From: Saprospiraceae bacterium
GTDB lineage: Bacteria > Bacteroidota > Bacteroidia > Chitinophagales > Saprospiraceae
Length of the DNA stretch: 64,000 nt
Reading direction: 5' to 3'
Assembly (NCBI GenBank): GCA_019187225.1
Contig: JABAQQ010000002.1
Coordinates: 1 to 64,000 of the forward strand
The position numbers and the translations under genes were made by a program. Of this stretch, positions 32,647 through 42,064 are shown one piece after another. Within the stretch, counting starts at the first letter, position 1. The number at the start of each line of letters is the position of its first letter. The notes beneath the pieces were generated by a model, which was not told the origin of the DNA, searched no databases, and worked only from the letters and a program-made list of their open reading frames with translations.

Positions 32647-33924
32647 ATGCTCAACCGCAAATCCGCTCCACCCATTCACGAAGTCCGGCACCTGGTGTTG
32701 CCTGATCCGCAAACGGTCAGGCTCGACAACGGCGTCCCGGTTTACGTATTGGATTTTCCCGGACAAGAGATCGTCAAAATTGAAGCCGTTTTTCGGGCGG
32801 GCAGGCCGGAAGAGGACAAACACCTCGTCGCCCGTGCCACGGCGCGGTTGTTACGAGAGGGAACGGCCAACCGGAAGGGGGCAGAGATTGCCGAATACAT
32901 TGATTTTTACGGCGGCTCGCTGAGCGTACCGACCAACCTGGATACGGCTGGTTTCATGTTGTTCTCATTGAAAAAATATGCCGCCGAACTCATTCCCTTG
33001 TTCGCAGAAGTATTGCAGGAACCTGTTTTCCCGGAACTCGAACTCGAAACCTTCAAGCGCACCAGCGTACAGGAATTGCTGGTCGAACTGGAAAAAGTGG
33101 AAGTGCTCGCTTACCGGAAAGTCACAGAATTCATTTTCGGCGAAGAACATCCGTACGGATACAATTCTGTTCCGGACGACTATTGGGCACTTCAACGCGC
33201 TGATCTCCAGCATTTTTTCGACACCTGGTATCATCCGTCCAACCTGTTGCTTTTCGCTAGCGGCCGGGTGGATGAGGAGGTGCTGACACTGCTGAACCGG
33301 CACCTGGGCCAAAACAATAGAACCGGCAAAATGCCTTTTTTCCAAGCGCCGCAGGCGCAAAATCTCCATCCTTCACCCTCCAACTTCAACCTTCCCCGCC
33401 CCGGCTCTCTTCAAACAGCTATTAAGATCGGCCGCCGGACGTTCAATCGCCGGCATCCGGATTTTAACGGATTTTTTGTGCTCAATACCATCCTGGGAGG
33501 TTATTTCGGTTCGCGGTTGATGATGAACATCCGTGAAAAAAAGGGTTTTACATACAATATTTACTCTACGCTCGATACCTATCTGTACGACGGTTGTTTT
33601 TATATTGCTACCGAAGTGAACCCCGGCAAAGCTGACGCAACCATAAGGGAAATCTATTCGGAAATGAAAAAAATGCGCGAAAAACCCGTCAGCGAGGATG
33701 AACTCGGCATGGTGCGCAATTATTTGCTGGGCATGCTGCTCAACGGGCTCGACGGCCCGCTCAATACCTCCGATGTGGTGCGCAGTCTCATTGTGGAAGG
33801 TCTGTCGCATGAGGCGTTCGACAGTCTGGTCGAAACGATCCGCAGTATCACCCCCGTGCAATTGCAAACACTGGCCGATCGTTATCTGCGACCTGAAGAT
33901 TACTGGACGGTGCGCGTGGGCTGA
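32647..33924 (+). CDS. Non-catalytic M16-family peptidase homologue
   Basis: 425 residues with the M16 fold (VRLDNGVPVYVLDFPGQ, EAVFRAGRPEEDKHLVAR, FYGGSLSVPTNLDT, FIFGEEHPYGYNSVPDDY, and in the second half GYFGSRLMMNIREKKGFTYN, which carries the RxxKGxxY segment). The zinc-site HxxEH, expected near residues 63-70, reads TARLLREGT, so the metal ligands are absent. Such subunits normally pair with an active M16 partner encoded next to them; here both neighbours are unrelated, so the partner must be elsewhere. It likely acts in the periplasm or cytosol; no signal peptide is visible. Confidence 0.88.
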   Translation: MLNRKSAPPIHEVRHLVLPDPQTVRLDNGVPVYVLDFPGQEIVKIEAVFRAGRPEEDKHLVARATARLLREGTANRKGAEIAEYIDFYGGSLSVPTNLDTAGFMLFSLKKYAAELIPLFAEVLQEPVFPELELETFKRTSVQELLVELEKVEVLAYRKVTEFIFGEEHPYGYNSVPDDYWALQRADLQHFFDTWYHPSNLLLFASGRVDEEVLTLLNRHLGQNNRTGKMPFFQAPQAQNLHPSPSNFNLPRPGSLQTAIKIGRRTFNRRHPDFNGFFVLNTILGGYFGSRLMMNIREKKGFTYNIYSTLDTYLYDGCFYIATEVNPGKADATIREIYSEMKKMREKPVSEDELGMVRNYLLGMLLNGLDGPLNTSDVVRSLIVEGLSHEAFDSLVETIRSITPVQLQTLADRYLRPEDYWTVRVG

Positions 33925-34016
33925 ATTCGGTTGCGCCCCGGCGGCCCGCCGGTTTTCTAAAAAAACGAATTTTTTTTCTGGTTTTTATTTTGACTGAAAT
34001 TCCCCAAATAAGTGTG

Positions 34017-34024
34017 TAATTTTG
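34017..34024 (+). promoter_or_regulatory. Possible -7 box of the mre operon
   Basis: TAATTTTG fits TAnnTTTG and lies 55 bases before the mreB start codon; TTTTGAC at 33988-33993 could be the -33 element but the 24-base spacing is longer than usual. Confidence 0.4.
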
Positions 34025-34078
34025 CACGTTTTTTGACAAAAAGACCAATCGTACCTCACTTACTTAAATAATCAAACT

Positions 34079-35110
34079 TTGAACTTCTTTAAGTTATTCA
34101 GACAGGAATTAGCTGTTGACCTGGGAACCGCGAATACGCTCATCATGGTAGACGATCAAGTGGTTGTGGACGAACCTTCTATCGTAGCCATGAACCGCCG
34201 CACCGGCGAGACCATTGCTGTCGGTCACCGTGCAATGCAAATGCACGAAAAAACCCACGAAAACATCAAGACGGTTCGCCCGCTCAAAGACGGAGTGATC
34301 GCCGACTTCCAGGCTGCGGAAGCCATGATCCAGCACATGATCAAGATGGTGGGCCGGAAAAGCAGTTTTTTCAGCCACCTCAAAATGGTGATCTGCATCC
34401 CCAGCGGCATTACGGAAGTGGAAAAACGCGCCGTGTTCGATTCTGCCGATCACGTGGACAGCAAAGAAACCTACCTGGTGCACGAACCCATGGCCGCAGC
34501 CCTTGGTATCGGCCTGAACATCGAGGAGCCGGTGGGCAACATGATCATAGACATCGGCGGTGGCACTACTGAAATCGCCGTTATCGCATTGTCGGGCATT
34601 GTTTGCGACGAAAGTATCCGGATCGCGGGTGACGAACTGACGAATGACATCATGGGCTACATGAAGCGCGAACACAATATCCTGATCGGCGAACGCACAG
34701 CCGAACAGATCAAGATACATGCAGGTTCGGCGTTGCACGAACTCGACAACCCACCGCCGGACTACGCCGTGAATGGTCGCGACCTGATGACAGGTATCCC
34801 CAAACAGATCAAGATCAGTTACCAGGAAGTCGCCTACGCGCTCGACAAAAGTGTGAGCAAAATCGAAGACGCGGTACTCCGGGCTCTCGAATCCACGCCG
34901 CCGGAGCTGGCATCCGATATATACAAAACCGGTCTTTATCTCACCGGTGGCGGCGCTCTTTTGCGCGGGCTGGACAAACGCCTGGAGCAAAAAACCAAAC
35001 TTGCCGTCCACATCGCCGACGATCCCTTGCGCGCAGTGGTGCGCGGCACCGGTATGGCGCTCCGCAATACCCACCAGTTTTCATTCCTGATTGACCGTAA
35101 AAGCGTGTAA
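34079..35110 (+). CDS. mreB: Rod-shape-determining actin homologue MreB
   Basis: 343 residues, family length. MreB filaments position the cell-wall elongation machinery under the inner membrane. Actin-fold motifs: phosphate 1 AVDLGTANTLIMV, connect 1 and phosphate 2 MIIDIGGGTTEIAVI, adenosine motif GLYLTGGGALLRGL. The N-terminal amphipathic MNFFKLFRQEL is the membrane-binding helix of the family. The start codon is TTG at 34079 because no ATG or GTG gives this conserved N-terminus. It heads an operon with mreC, mreD and mrdA. Confidence 0.97.
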   Translation: MNFFKLFRQELAVDLGTANTLIMVDDQVVVDEPSIVAMNRRTGETIAVGHRAMQMHEKTHENIKTVRPLKDGVIADFQAAEAMIQHMIKMVGRKSSFFSHLKMVICIPSGITEVEKRAVFDSADHVDSKETYLVHEPMAAALGIGLNIEEPVGNMIIDIGGGTTEIAVIALSGIVCDESIRIAGDELTNDIMGYMKREHNILIGERTAEQIKIHAGSALHELDNPPPDYAVNGRDLMTGIPKQIKISYQEVAYALDKSVSKIEDAVLRALESTPPELASDIYKTGLYLTGGGALLRGLDKRLEQKTKLAVHIADDPLRAVVRGTGMALRNTHQFSFLIDRKSV

Positions 35111-35116
35111 ATCAAG

Positions 35117-35213
35117 GATGAATGATGAATGAAGAATGATGAATGATGAACTATAAGCGACAGTTTGTATCATCATTCATCATTTATCATTCATCATTTA
35201 TCATTCATCTTTC
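35117..35213. repeat. GATGAAT heptamer hairpin between mreB and mreC
   Basis: Heptamers gatgaat (five units, 35117-35151) and, after a short loop, their reverse complement (catcattcat, catttatcatt, 35171-35213). Up to 34 bases could pair. It lies in the operon gap, 6 bases after the mreB stop codon and 6 before mreC. Confidence 0.95.
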
Positions 35214-35219
35214 TAATCC

Positions 35220-36101
35220 ATGGGTCGTCTCCTCCAACTCATCATCCGAAATGGCGGTTTTTTTACCTTCCTGCTGGTGGAGGCCTTTTGTTTCTATGTC
35301 GTTATCCAATATAATACAAAACAAAACGCCATATTTACCCATTCGATGGGTTTAGCGGCAGGACATATGTTGGAAAAGCGGCGGGAATGGGTCAATTACT
35401 TTTCCTTGCAGCAGCGTGCCGATAGTTTGCAAAGTGCCAATGCGCAATTGCTCGCTGATCTTGCCCTTGCCCAGGCCGTACAGCTGCCTTATCGCGATAC
35501 ATTTTTCACAATTCGGACCGATACCATTCGTTTGGGCGATTCGATGGCTATTCACAAGATCGCCCGGCCACAGTACCGTTTTATTGCTGCGAGGGTCATC
35601 GGCAATACCATTAACAGTGCGAACAACTGGCTTTTCATCAACCGCGGAAGCAACGACGGCCTAAGACCCGGCATGGGAGTGGTGACCGGCAAAGGGATCG
35701 TCGGCATTGTGCGGCACGTGGACCCCAATTTTTCAGCGGTCATGTCCGTTCTGCACCGGGAAGCCAAAATTTCGGTGACGTTGAAAAAAGAAAAGGCGCT
35801 CGGTTCATTGGTGTGGGAAGGCGGTGATCCTTCTATCATGACACTCAAATTCGTGCCCAGGCATTTCAGTGTGAAGGTAGGCGACGAAATTGTCACAAGC
35901 GGCTACTCGGAGTTGTTTCCAAAGGGGATACCGGTGGGCCGCATAGCGGGTGAACCCATTCCGGACAAGGAAAACCAATATTTCTGGATTCTGAAGGTCA
36001 ACCTGAGCCAGGATATGTCGTCTGTCAGCGATATATATGCAGTAGACAATATTTTTCAAACCGAATTGGACAGCCTGAAACAGAAAGTGAAAGATGAATA
36101 A
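35220..36101 (+). CDS. mreC: Rod-shape-determining protein MreC
   Basis: 293 residues. One N-terminal membrane helix (FFTFLLVEAFCFYVVIQY), a coiled-coil (about 60-90, SLQSANAQLLADLALAQ) and the periplasmic beta domain of MreC with RVIGNTINSANNWLFINRGSNDGLRPGMGVV and VGDEIVTSGYSELFPKGIPVG. It links MreB to the penicillin-binding protein and stimulates elongation. Its gene overlaps mreD by 8 bases. The upstream gap of about 110 bases from mreB is filled by the hairpin repeat. Confidence 0.96.
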   Translation: MGRLLQLIIRNGGFFTFLLVEAFCFYVVIQYNTKQNAIFTHSMGLAAGHMLEKRREWVNYFSLQQRADSLQSANAQLLADLALAQAVQLPYRDTFFTIRTDTIRLGDSMAIHKIARPQYRFIAARVIGNTINSANNWLFINRGSNDGLRPGMGVVTGKGIVGIVRHVDPNFSAVMSVLHREAKISVTLKKEKALGSLVWEGGDPSIMTLKFVPRHFSVKVGDEIVTSGYSELFPKGIPVGRIAGEPIPDKENQYFWILKVNLSQDMSSVSDIYAVDNIFQTELDSLKQKVKDE

Positions 36102-36612
36102 AAGTTTGTTACCAAGTGTATGGCGGTTCATCGGGCTTGTAGCGGTACAAGGGTTGTTGTTGCACCAGGTAGGTTCGGCGGTCAACGAATACTTCAACGT
36201 TCTGCTATACCCGCTCTTCATCCTGTTTCTGCCCATTCAGATTTCTACGACGGTGGCGGTTTTGTTGGGGGCCCTGATCGGCATGGCGGTGGATATGTTT
36301 TACGCCTCGCCCGGAGTACATGCCAGCGCCGGCGCGTTTTCCGGAATGGCACGTTCGGTGATCCTCGCAGGTTTCAAACCGAAAGGAGGCTATAGCGGTA
36401 AAGAACCCATCCCGGCGCCGGAATATTTCGGTTGGCCCTGGTTCCTGCAGGTGTCCGGTGTGTTTTTTGCCGTGCATTTGTTCTGGTACTTTTCAGTAAA
36501 TGCCTTTTCATTCGTTTATTTTACAACTATTACGGCAAAAACCCTTGCCGCATTGGCGCTAACCATGATATTTGTGGTATTGTATTGCATCTTGTTTAAT
36601 CCGAAAAATTAA
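36094..36612 (+). CDS. mreD: Rod-shape-determining membrane protein MreD
   Basis: 172 residues with about five transmembrane helices (FIGLVAVQGLLLHQVG, LYPLFILFLPIQIST, AVLLGALIGMAVDMFY, VSGVFFAVHLFWYF, LAALALTMIFVVLYCIL), which is the usual MreD topology. It completes the MreBCD complex in the inner membrane. Overlap with mreC and the 5-base gap to mrdA mark an operon. Confidence 0.93.
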   Translation: MNKSLLPSVWRFIGLVAVQGLLLHQVGSAVNEYFNVLLYPLFILFLPIQISTTVAVLLGALIGMAVDMFYASPGVHASAGAFSGMARSVILAGFKPKGGYSGKEPIPAPEYFGWPWFLQVSGVFFAVHLFWYFSVNAFSFVYFTTITAKTLAALALTMIFVVLYCILFNPKN

Positions 36613-36617
36613 AAAAT

Positions 36618-38591
36618 ATGAACATCGGCGCACAACGGCAACGCACCATCCAGATCGTGTTCATCGTATCGGCTATTGCCCTGGTGGCACAGGCTGCCTA
36701 TTTGCAATTGATCAACGATTCATTCCGCCGTCGCGCCGACGATACGACCATCGAAAAACTTACCGTATACCCGCCACGCGGCCTCGTATACGACCGGCAT
36801 GGCCGCCTTATCGTGAACAATGAAGCCATGTACGACCTCATGGTCACGTACAATCAGGTGGATACCAATGCCATTGATCTCGATAAGTTTTGTGAATTGG
36901 TAGGCATCGACAGGGCCGGCTTCCGGACCCGTTTTGAAAAAGACTGGAAAAGCGGAAAATTTTCCAGATCGGTGCCTTATGTATTTGAGAAAAAACTTTC
37001 CATCGAACAATACGCCCGCCTGCAGGAGAGCCTCTACGAATTTCCCGGCTTTTTCGTTCAACCGCGCAACATTCGCGGGTATCCTTACAACGCAGGAGCG
37101 CATGTGCTGGGCTACATCAACGAGGTGGATTCCCGCGACATCGAACGGAACAAAGATGTGTACGAATCGGGCGATTATATCGGCGCAGCAGGTCTGGAAT
37201 CCCAATACGAAAAAGAATTGAGGGGTAAAAAAGGCTATACCTCGCTTTTGAAAGACCACCTTGGCCGGATCGTGGGAAAGTACATGGACGGCGCATTCGA
37301 CTCGGTCGCCACACCCGGCAAAGACCTGATCTCTTCCATAGACATCGAGTTGCAGCAATACGGCGAATACCTGATGCAGAACAAAACCGGTTCCGTGGTG
37401 GCCATCGAGCCGCGCACCGGCCAGGTATTGTGCATGCTCAGCGCGCCTTCCTACAATCCGAACCTGCTGGCCATGACCCAGGAACGCGGCAAAATCTTCA
37501 GCGATCTGCTGACCGATTCGCTCAAGCCATTTTTCGACCGCACTGTAATGGCCAAATACCCCCCCGGATCTATTTTTAAAACCGTCGTAACCCTTGTCGG
37601 TTTGCAGGAAGGAACGCTCAACCCGGATCGCGGCCAGAGTTGCAACGGCGGCTATTTTTATGCCGGACGATTGTACAAGTGTCACAACCACGGTCATGTA
37701 GGCAATGTGGTAGATGCCATCGCCTATTCCTGCAATACTTACTATTTCAATGAGTTCCGCAACGAAATTGACAAATTCGGCTTCTCGAACGCCAGTCAGG
37801 GGCTCGATTTGTTCACCGAATATTGCCACCAGTTCGGGTTGAGTACCCAACTCGGCATTGATTACCCGAATGAAAGTGCGGGCAATGTGCCAAATACGGC
37901 CTACTACGACAAGATCTATCCGAAGCGGCTTGGCGGCTGGCGCTCGCCCACCATCATGTCGGTCGCTATCGGTCAGGGAGAATTGCAGTTGACGACCCTG
38001 CAAATGGCTAATCTTGCCGCTTGTATCGCCAACGGCGGTTTTTGGTATACGCCGCATTTGGCGCAGCAGTTCAAGGACGGTACTCCCATACCGGGCAAAT
38101 ACGTCCAGCGCCACGACGTGAAGATAGACAAGCACTGGTTCGAACTCGTTCAGGAAGGTATGGCCGAATGCGTCAACCGCGGCACGGCGCGCATCGCCCA
38201 GGTACCGGGCATCCAGGTTTGCGGCAAGACCGGCACCAGCCAAAACCCGCACGGCGAAGACCACTCCGTCTTTTTCGCTTTCGCGCCGAAGGAAAATCCG
38301 CGCATCGCCGTCGCCGTCTACGTCGAAAATGCCGGTTGGGGAGCCTCCTACGCCGCTCCCATCGCGGGACTTATGATCGAGAAGTACATCAACGATACCA
38401 TCGCCGCAGCCCGCTTGCCAGTGGAGGAACGCATGGTCAAAGCCGATCTGATCCACCGTACGAAAGCTGGCAAACCGGCCATTCAGGCGCAGAAAAAAAC
38501 GCCGGTCAAACCGGAAGAAGTGCCGAGCGACGTGCAGGATCAGCCCGTGTTGGGCGCGACGACGGGGCAGCAGGGGCAGAGGAAGCGTTAA
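36618..38591 (+). CDS. mrdA: Penicillin-binding protein 2, elongation-specific transpeptidase
   Basis: 657 residues. A short cytoplasmic start and a membrane helix (TIQIVFIVSAIALVAQAAYLQL) lead into the pedestal (YPPRGLVYDRHGRLIVNNEA) and a transpeptidase domain with the catalytic SxxK motif SIFK (Ser318), SCN (Ser371) and KTGTS (Lys537). It crosslinks peptidoglycan during elongation with RodA. RodA, which often follows in such operons, is not here: the next gene is on the opposite strand and overlaps the stop by 4 bases. A Lys/Pro-rich tail follows the domain. Confidence 0.97.
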   Translation: MNIGAQRQRTIQIVFIVSAIALVAQAAYLQLINDSFRRRADDTTIEKLTVYPPRGLVYDRHGRLIVNNEAMYDLMVTYNQVDTNAIDLDKFCELVGIDRAGFRTRFEKDWKSGKFSRSVPYVFEKKLSIEQYARLQESLYEFPGFFVQPRNIRGYPYNAGAHVLGYINEVDSRDIERNKDVYESGDYIGAAGLESQYEKELRGKKGYTSLLKDHLGRIVGKYMDGAFDSVATPGKDLISSIDIELQQYGEYLMQNKTGSVVAIEPRTGQVLCMLSAPSYNPNLLAMTQERGKIFSDLLTDSLKPFFDRTVMAKYPPGSIFKTVVTLVGLQEGTLNPDRGQSCNGGYFYAGRLYKCHNHGHVGNVVDAIAYSCNTYYFNEFRNEIDKFGFSNASQGLDLFTEYCHQFGLSTQLGIDYPNESAGNVPNTAYYDKIYPKRLGGWRSPTIMSVAIGQGELQLTTLQMANLAACIANGGFWYTPHLAQQFKDGTPIPGKYVQRHDVKIDKHWFELVQEGMAECVNRGTARIAQVPGIQVCGKTGTSQNPHGEDHSVFFAFAPKENPRIAVAVYVENAGWGASYAAPIAGLMIEKYINDTIAAARLPVEERMVKADLIHRTKAGKPAIQAQKKTPVKPEEVPSDVQDQPVLGATTGQQGQRKR

Positions 38592-39808
38592 TAGACCACC
38601 AGTTTTCCAACGGTTAGCAGGCGCTGATTTTCAGGCTTTATTGTGATAAAATATATTCCCGGAGGCAGATTGACCGGTAATAATGTGCTGGTTCCTGCCA
38701 GCACTTCCGTTGTGGTTTGCTGTGCAAGCAAGCCGTTTGCGTGGAAAATCCGGATTTCGACCTGGCCTGAAAAGTCGTCACTCATTTTTATTCGAAGGTC
38801 CGAACCCTTCGATATGGGGTTGGGCGTGATGAGAATCTCCGGAGAACTGATCTGCTCATTTTTTGTGCTGCTTAAATCTCCCGATCTAAAAATAAGGCGC
38901 CATGTAGCCATCCACACACTCCCATCTTTTTCTTCAAATTCATGGACGTGACTGCCATTCCATGTCACAGGTTGTGCTTCCCAGGTGAGGCCGCCATTAG
39001 TAGTTTTATCCAGGGTATGAATATAATCAAAAGAAGTTGGCGGATGCATCCAGCGGCTGCGAAAACCGATATTCTCATCGATATAATATTCATTGTTATA
39101 ATAAACATTTTGGCGAATATTAACCCAATCCGGACCAACGCCGGGTACACCGGCCAAAAGCCATGTTTTGCCATAATCATTGGTAGTTAATATCTCTCCG
39201 GGGACGTATTGATTATTATCAACGAAATTGGTCAATACCACTCCGCGCCCGTCGGAACTAAAACCAACGCCTCTTACGTGGTAGGTAGAAAAGGTGTCTC
39301 GCATTTGCCAACTTAAGCCGCCATCATCGGTAGTCTGTGCATACTTGCTCCAAATCATGACTCCTTCTTCTTCATTGAAGAAATAAATTTTGTGTATTAA
39401 GGCGATAGAGCCATTGACGGGTGGGGAAAGATCAATCCAGGAGTTGCCGCCATCAGTTGTTTTTATCACCCAGGGGCTATGACCACCACCGGCGTATGAG
39501 CCACCGCCATAAAGCCAATGCCCCCATATATATCCAACTTCTTCATTCAGGAACTGAATACCGTCTGGAGAAAGACCGGGATAGCCAAAAGTTGGCACAT
39601 CCGACTTTTCCCAATTTACTCCTCCATCTGTAGTATGATAAAGCGTAAGCAAGGGGTAAGAGTCGTACCCGATTGTGAAAGCGCTGTGTGATGAAACGAC
39701 CGAAATACCTAAAAAATGAGCACTGTCGGGCGTCACCTCCATCCACTGTGCATAAGATTGAACAAATAGCGAAGAAAATATAGTGCAAGCGAAGAAGATT
39801 CTTTTCAT
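38588..39808 (-). CDS. T9SS-sorted BNR/photosystem-II-stability-like repeat protein
   Basis: 406 residues. Signal peptide at 1-20 (VQSYAQ). The body is a beta-propeller of Asp-box repeats: TTDGGVNWEKS, TTDGGNSWIDLS, TTDDGGLSWQMRD, TNDYGKTWLLAG, TTNGGLTWEAQP. A T9SS type-A sorting domain closes it (ITPNPISKGSDLRIKMS ... LPPGIYFITIKPENQRLLTVGKL). It is exported to the cell surface or medium; its partner is unknown. Start 39808 heads the signal peptide. It converges on mrdA with a 4-base overlap. Confidence 0.85.
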   Translation of the reverse strand: MKRIFFACTIFSSLFVQSYAQWMEVTPDSAHFLGISVVSSHSAFTIGYDSYPLLTLYHTTDGGVNWEKSDVPTFGYPGLSPDGIQFLNEEVGYIWGHWLYGGGSYAGGGHSPWVIKTTDGGNSWIDLSPPVNGSIALIHKIYFFNEEEGVMIWSKYAQTTDDGGLSWQMRDTFSTYHVRGVGFSSDGRGVVLTNFVDNNQYVPGEILTTNDYGKTWLLAGVPGVGPDWVNIRQNVYYNNEYYIDENIGFRSRWMHPPTSFDYIHTLDKTTNGGLTWEAQPVTWNGSHVHEFEEKDGSVWMATWRLIFRSGDLSSTKNEQISSPEILITPNPISKGSDLRIKMSDDFSGQVEIRIFHANGLLAQQTTTEVLAGTSTLLPVNLPPGIYFITIKPENQRLLTVGKLVVY

Positions 39809-39866
39809 AATTGGTTGAAATTTAAGTAAAAACAAAACGAATATTTCTCCTCAAAAATAAATCCAC

Positions 39867-39901
39867 GTTTACCGGATGCCTTCCGGTATAACGTATATTT
39901 G
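39867..39901 (+). promoter_or_regulatory. Likely promoter of the MFS symporter gene
   Basis: TATATTTG (39894-39901) fits the -7 consensus TAnnTTTG, and a GTTTAC block near 39867 is at a suitable -33 distance of about 22 bases. The start codon is 86 bases further. Confidence 0.45.
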
Positions 39902-39986
39902 TCGTTATTCTTCCATTCTCAAGCGATATTGCAAATCTTTCGTTCTTCTGTTAGTGGCAAATCACCGAGCGCCGATTGCATTAAAA

Positions 39987-41375
39987 ATGGCAAAACGAAA
40001 AACACCCGATTCCGAACCCCATCAGCCCATTGTCCCCATCAGCCCGCCGCTCAGCGCCCTGATCTTGTATGCCATGGGCCAACTCGGTTGGTCTTTAGCC
40101 AGTTTTGGCGTGGGCAACCTGCTGATCTATTTCTACATGCCGCCCGAACAGGGGCAGCCTGTATTCCCTTCTTTTTTGTACCAGGGCGTGGTGTTGGGCG
40201 TGTTGACGCTCATCGGCATTCTCAGCGCGGCGGGTCGCGTGTTCGACGGACTGATTGATCCGCTGATAGCCAACTGGAGCGACAACAAAGCGGCTCCCGG
40301 CGGCAAACGGCGCTGGTTCCTGCTGCGGGGAGCGCTGCCGTTCGCATTGTTTGGCGCGCTCGCATTCTATCCAGTCGCGTCTTCTGAAAGCGGCGAGAAT
40401 TTCGCCTGGCTGGCGCTGATACTGGCGTTGTATTATTTCTTTTTTGCCTTTTACGTCATTCCTTACAACGCTTTGCTCGCCGAGCTCGGGCATACGCCGG
40501 AAGACCGCCTGCGCATCAGCACGCTGCTCTCCATTACCTGGGCGCTCGGTTTTGTGGCGGGCAACAGTGCCTATGCGCTGCAAGGTCTTTTTGAAGAAAT
40601 GGGAAAGACGCCGGTGCAGGCTTTTCAATACTCCGTTGCGCTGTTGAATGGCATCGCGCTGATCTTTATGTTATTGCCTGCGCTGTTTTTAAATGAAAAA
40701 CGATATGCCCGCCAGGCACCGGGACAACACAGCATCCGCCAGGCCCTGGGCGCCGTGTTGGGCAACGCGAATTTCAGGTGGTTCCTGGCTTCCTTTCTGC
40801 TCTACTGGCTGGCGTTGACTTTCGTCCAGCTGGGCATCGGTTTTTATACCACCTTGTTGCTGGAACTGGACAAAAGCATGGCCTTCACATTTTCACTGGT
40901 GAGTTTTGCGGCCAGTTTTGTGCTGTATTTTCCGGTAAATTTTTTGAGCCGCAAATGGGGGAAAAAATGGGTGATGCTCGCTGCTTACCTACTGTTCGGC
41001 CTGATCTTCAGCGTTTTGGTATTTGTAAAAATAATACCGGTGCCGAAAGAATGGCTGGTGTATGCATTGGGCGTGGCGGCAGCGTTCCCCCTCGCCACTT
41101 TCGGCATTTTGCCCAACGCCGTCATCGGCGATGAAGTGGAGCGCGAGGAGCGGGCGAGCGGCAGGCAGTTGGCCGGAATGTTTTTCGGGGTGAGCGCCTT
41201 TACGATGAAAGTTGGTATTTCGGTTGCCAACCTGGTTTTTCCTTCCCTGTTGTTGTTCGGAAAAAGCAGCGAAAATCCACTGGGCGTGCAACTGACGGCA
41301 GCGGCGGCATTGCTGTTTTGTATAGCAGGGTGGGGGGCGTTCCGGCGATACGAAGAGCATGCTCCCGGTTATTGA
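39987..41375 (+). CDS. MFS transporter of the GPH (MelB-like) sugar:cation symporter family
   Basis: 462 residues, about twelve membrane helices. Family features include LILYAMGQLGWSLASFGVG at the N-terminus, the GRVFDGLIDPLIANWSDN segment with the conserved Asp of GPH proteins, and YVIPYNALLAELGHTPEDR after helix 4. It likely takes up a sugar or glycoside with sodium or protons across the inner membrane. The start at 39987 matches the cytoplasmic tail and first helix; a frame extension upstream has no family match. Substrate unknown. Confidence 0.88.
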   Translation: MAKRKTPDSEPHQPIVPISPPLSALILYAMGQLGWSLASFGVGNLLIYFYMPPEQGQPVFPSFLYQGVVLGVLTLIGILSAAGRVFDGLIDPLIANWSDNKAAPGGKRRWFLLRGALPFALFGALAFYPVASSESGENFAWLALILALYYFFFAFYVIPYNALLAELGHTPEDRLRISTLLSITWALGFVAGNSAYALQGLFEEMGKTPVQAFQYSVALLNGIALIFMLLPALFLNEKRYARQAPGQHSIRQALGAVLGNANFRWFLASFLLYWLALTFVQLGIGFYTTLLLELDKSMAFTFSLVSFAASFVLYFPVNFLSRKWGKKWVMLAAYLLFGLIFSVLVFVKIIPVPKEWLVYALGVAAAFPLATFGILPNAVIGDEVEREERASGRQLAGMFFGVSAFTMKVGISVANLVFPSLLLFGKSSENPLGVQLTAAAALLFCIAGWGAFRRYEEHAPGY

Positions 41376-41791
41376 AACGGCTCCACCTTATACACAATAT
41401 AGTCTGTGTCGCCCTGCCAGGGAAAAGCATCCACTTTTTCGCGGTAGTAGCATTTCACGTTTTTGCCTTCATATTTTTGAAGATCTTCATATACTCTGGC
41501 ATTTTGGGCAGAGAAATCCCAGGTGCTCTGCGAGGTGATCATCACGCTGCCTACGAGGTGCAACTGACCCTCATACGTTTTAAAAACCACACCTTTCTTT
41601 GAAATTTTGAAAAGCGTCCCGGTGCGAGTGCCTTCGCTGATGGTGTAATTGCGATAAATATAATAACCGATGCAGAAAAGGAGCCCTGCAATAAGCAGCG
41701 ACCACATAGTGAATCGAAAGGCGCGGCGGGCCCTTACTTTGGCGTGGTCGAGCGTGTTGGATACGTTGTCGCGGAAAGAATTGGCAGACAT
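41369..41791 (-). CDS. Single-helix membrane protein of unknown function
   Basis: 140 residues. A basic N-terminus (VSNTLDHAKVRARRAFRF) precedes one transmembrane helix (WSLLIAGLLFCIGYYIY) and an extracytoplasmic beta domain (GTLFKISKKGVVFKTYEGQLHLVG, YEGKNVKCYYREKVDAFPW). The layout is common in Bacteroidota, but no function is assigned. Start 41791 is used because a longer frame begins in AT-rich sequence. It converges on the symporter gene with a 7-base overlap. Confidence 0.75.
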   Translation of the reverse strand: MSANSFRDNVSNTLDHAKVRARRAFRFTMWSLLIAGLLFCIGYYIYRNYTISEGTRTGTLFKISKKGVVFKTYEGQLHLVGSVMITSQSTWDFSAQNARVYEDLQKYEGKNVKCYYREKVDAFPWQGDTDYIVYKVEPFQ

Positions 41792-41956
41792 GGCTGTTTT
41801 GTTTTTGTAAGGGCAAATGTTAGAAAAAAGCGGCGATTTATTTAATTTTATCTGCAACAAAAATCAAGTTTTGCCCCGCCTTCGTTCAGGCTACGGCGGG
41901 CTTGCCCGCCCGCTGAAACGGATGATATGCCTATAAGCAGGTGGACAAAATGAATT

Positions 41957-41988
41957 GACATTGGACGTTGGACTGTTGGACCTTAGAA
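41957..41988. repeat. TTGGAC heptamer repeat
   Basis: Units attggac, gttggac, tgttggac, related to those at 2183 and 14750. Confidence 0.65.
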
Positions 41989-42064
41989 ACCAATCATTTA
42001 GTCTGATATCCCATGTCAAAATCCAATGTCCTTGTGCTCATTACATTTCCTTTTAGATTGTTTT

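Noticed and set aside
36720-38456. Minus-strand open frame of 578 codons opposite mrdA
   Set aside because: Shadow of the PBP2 gene with no recognisable domain.
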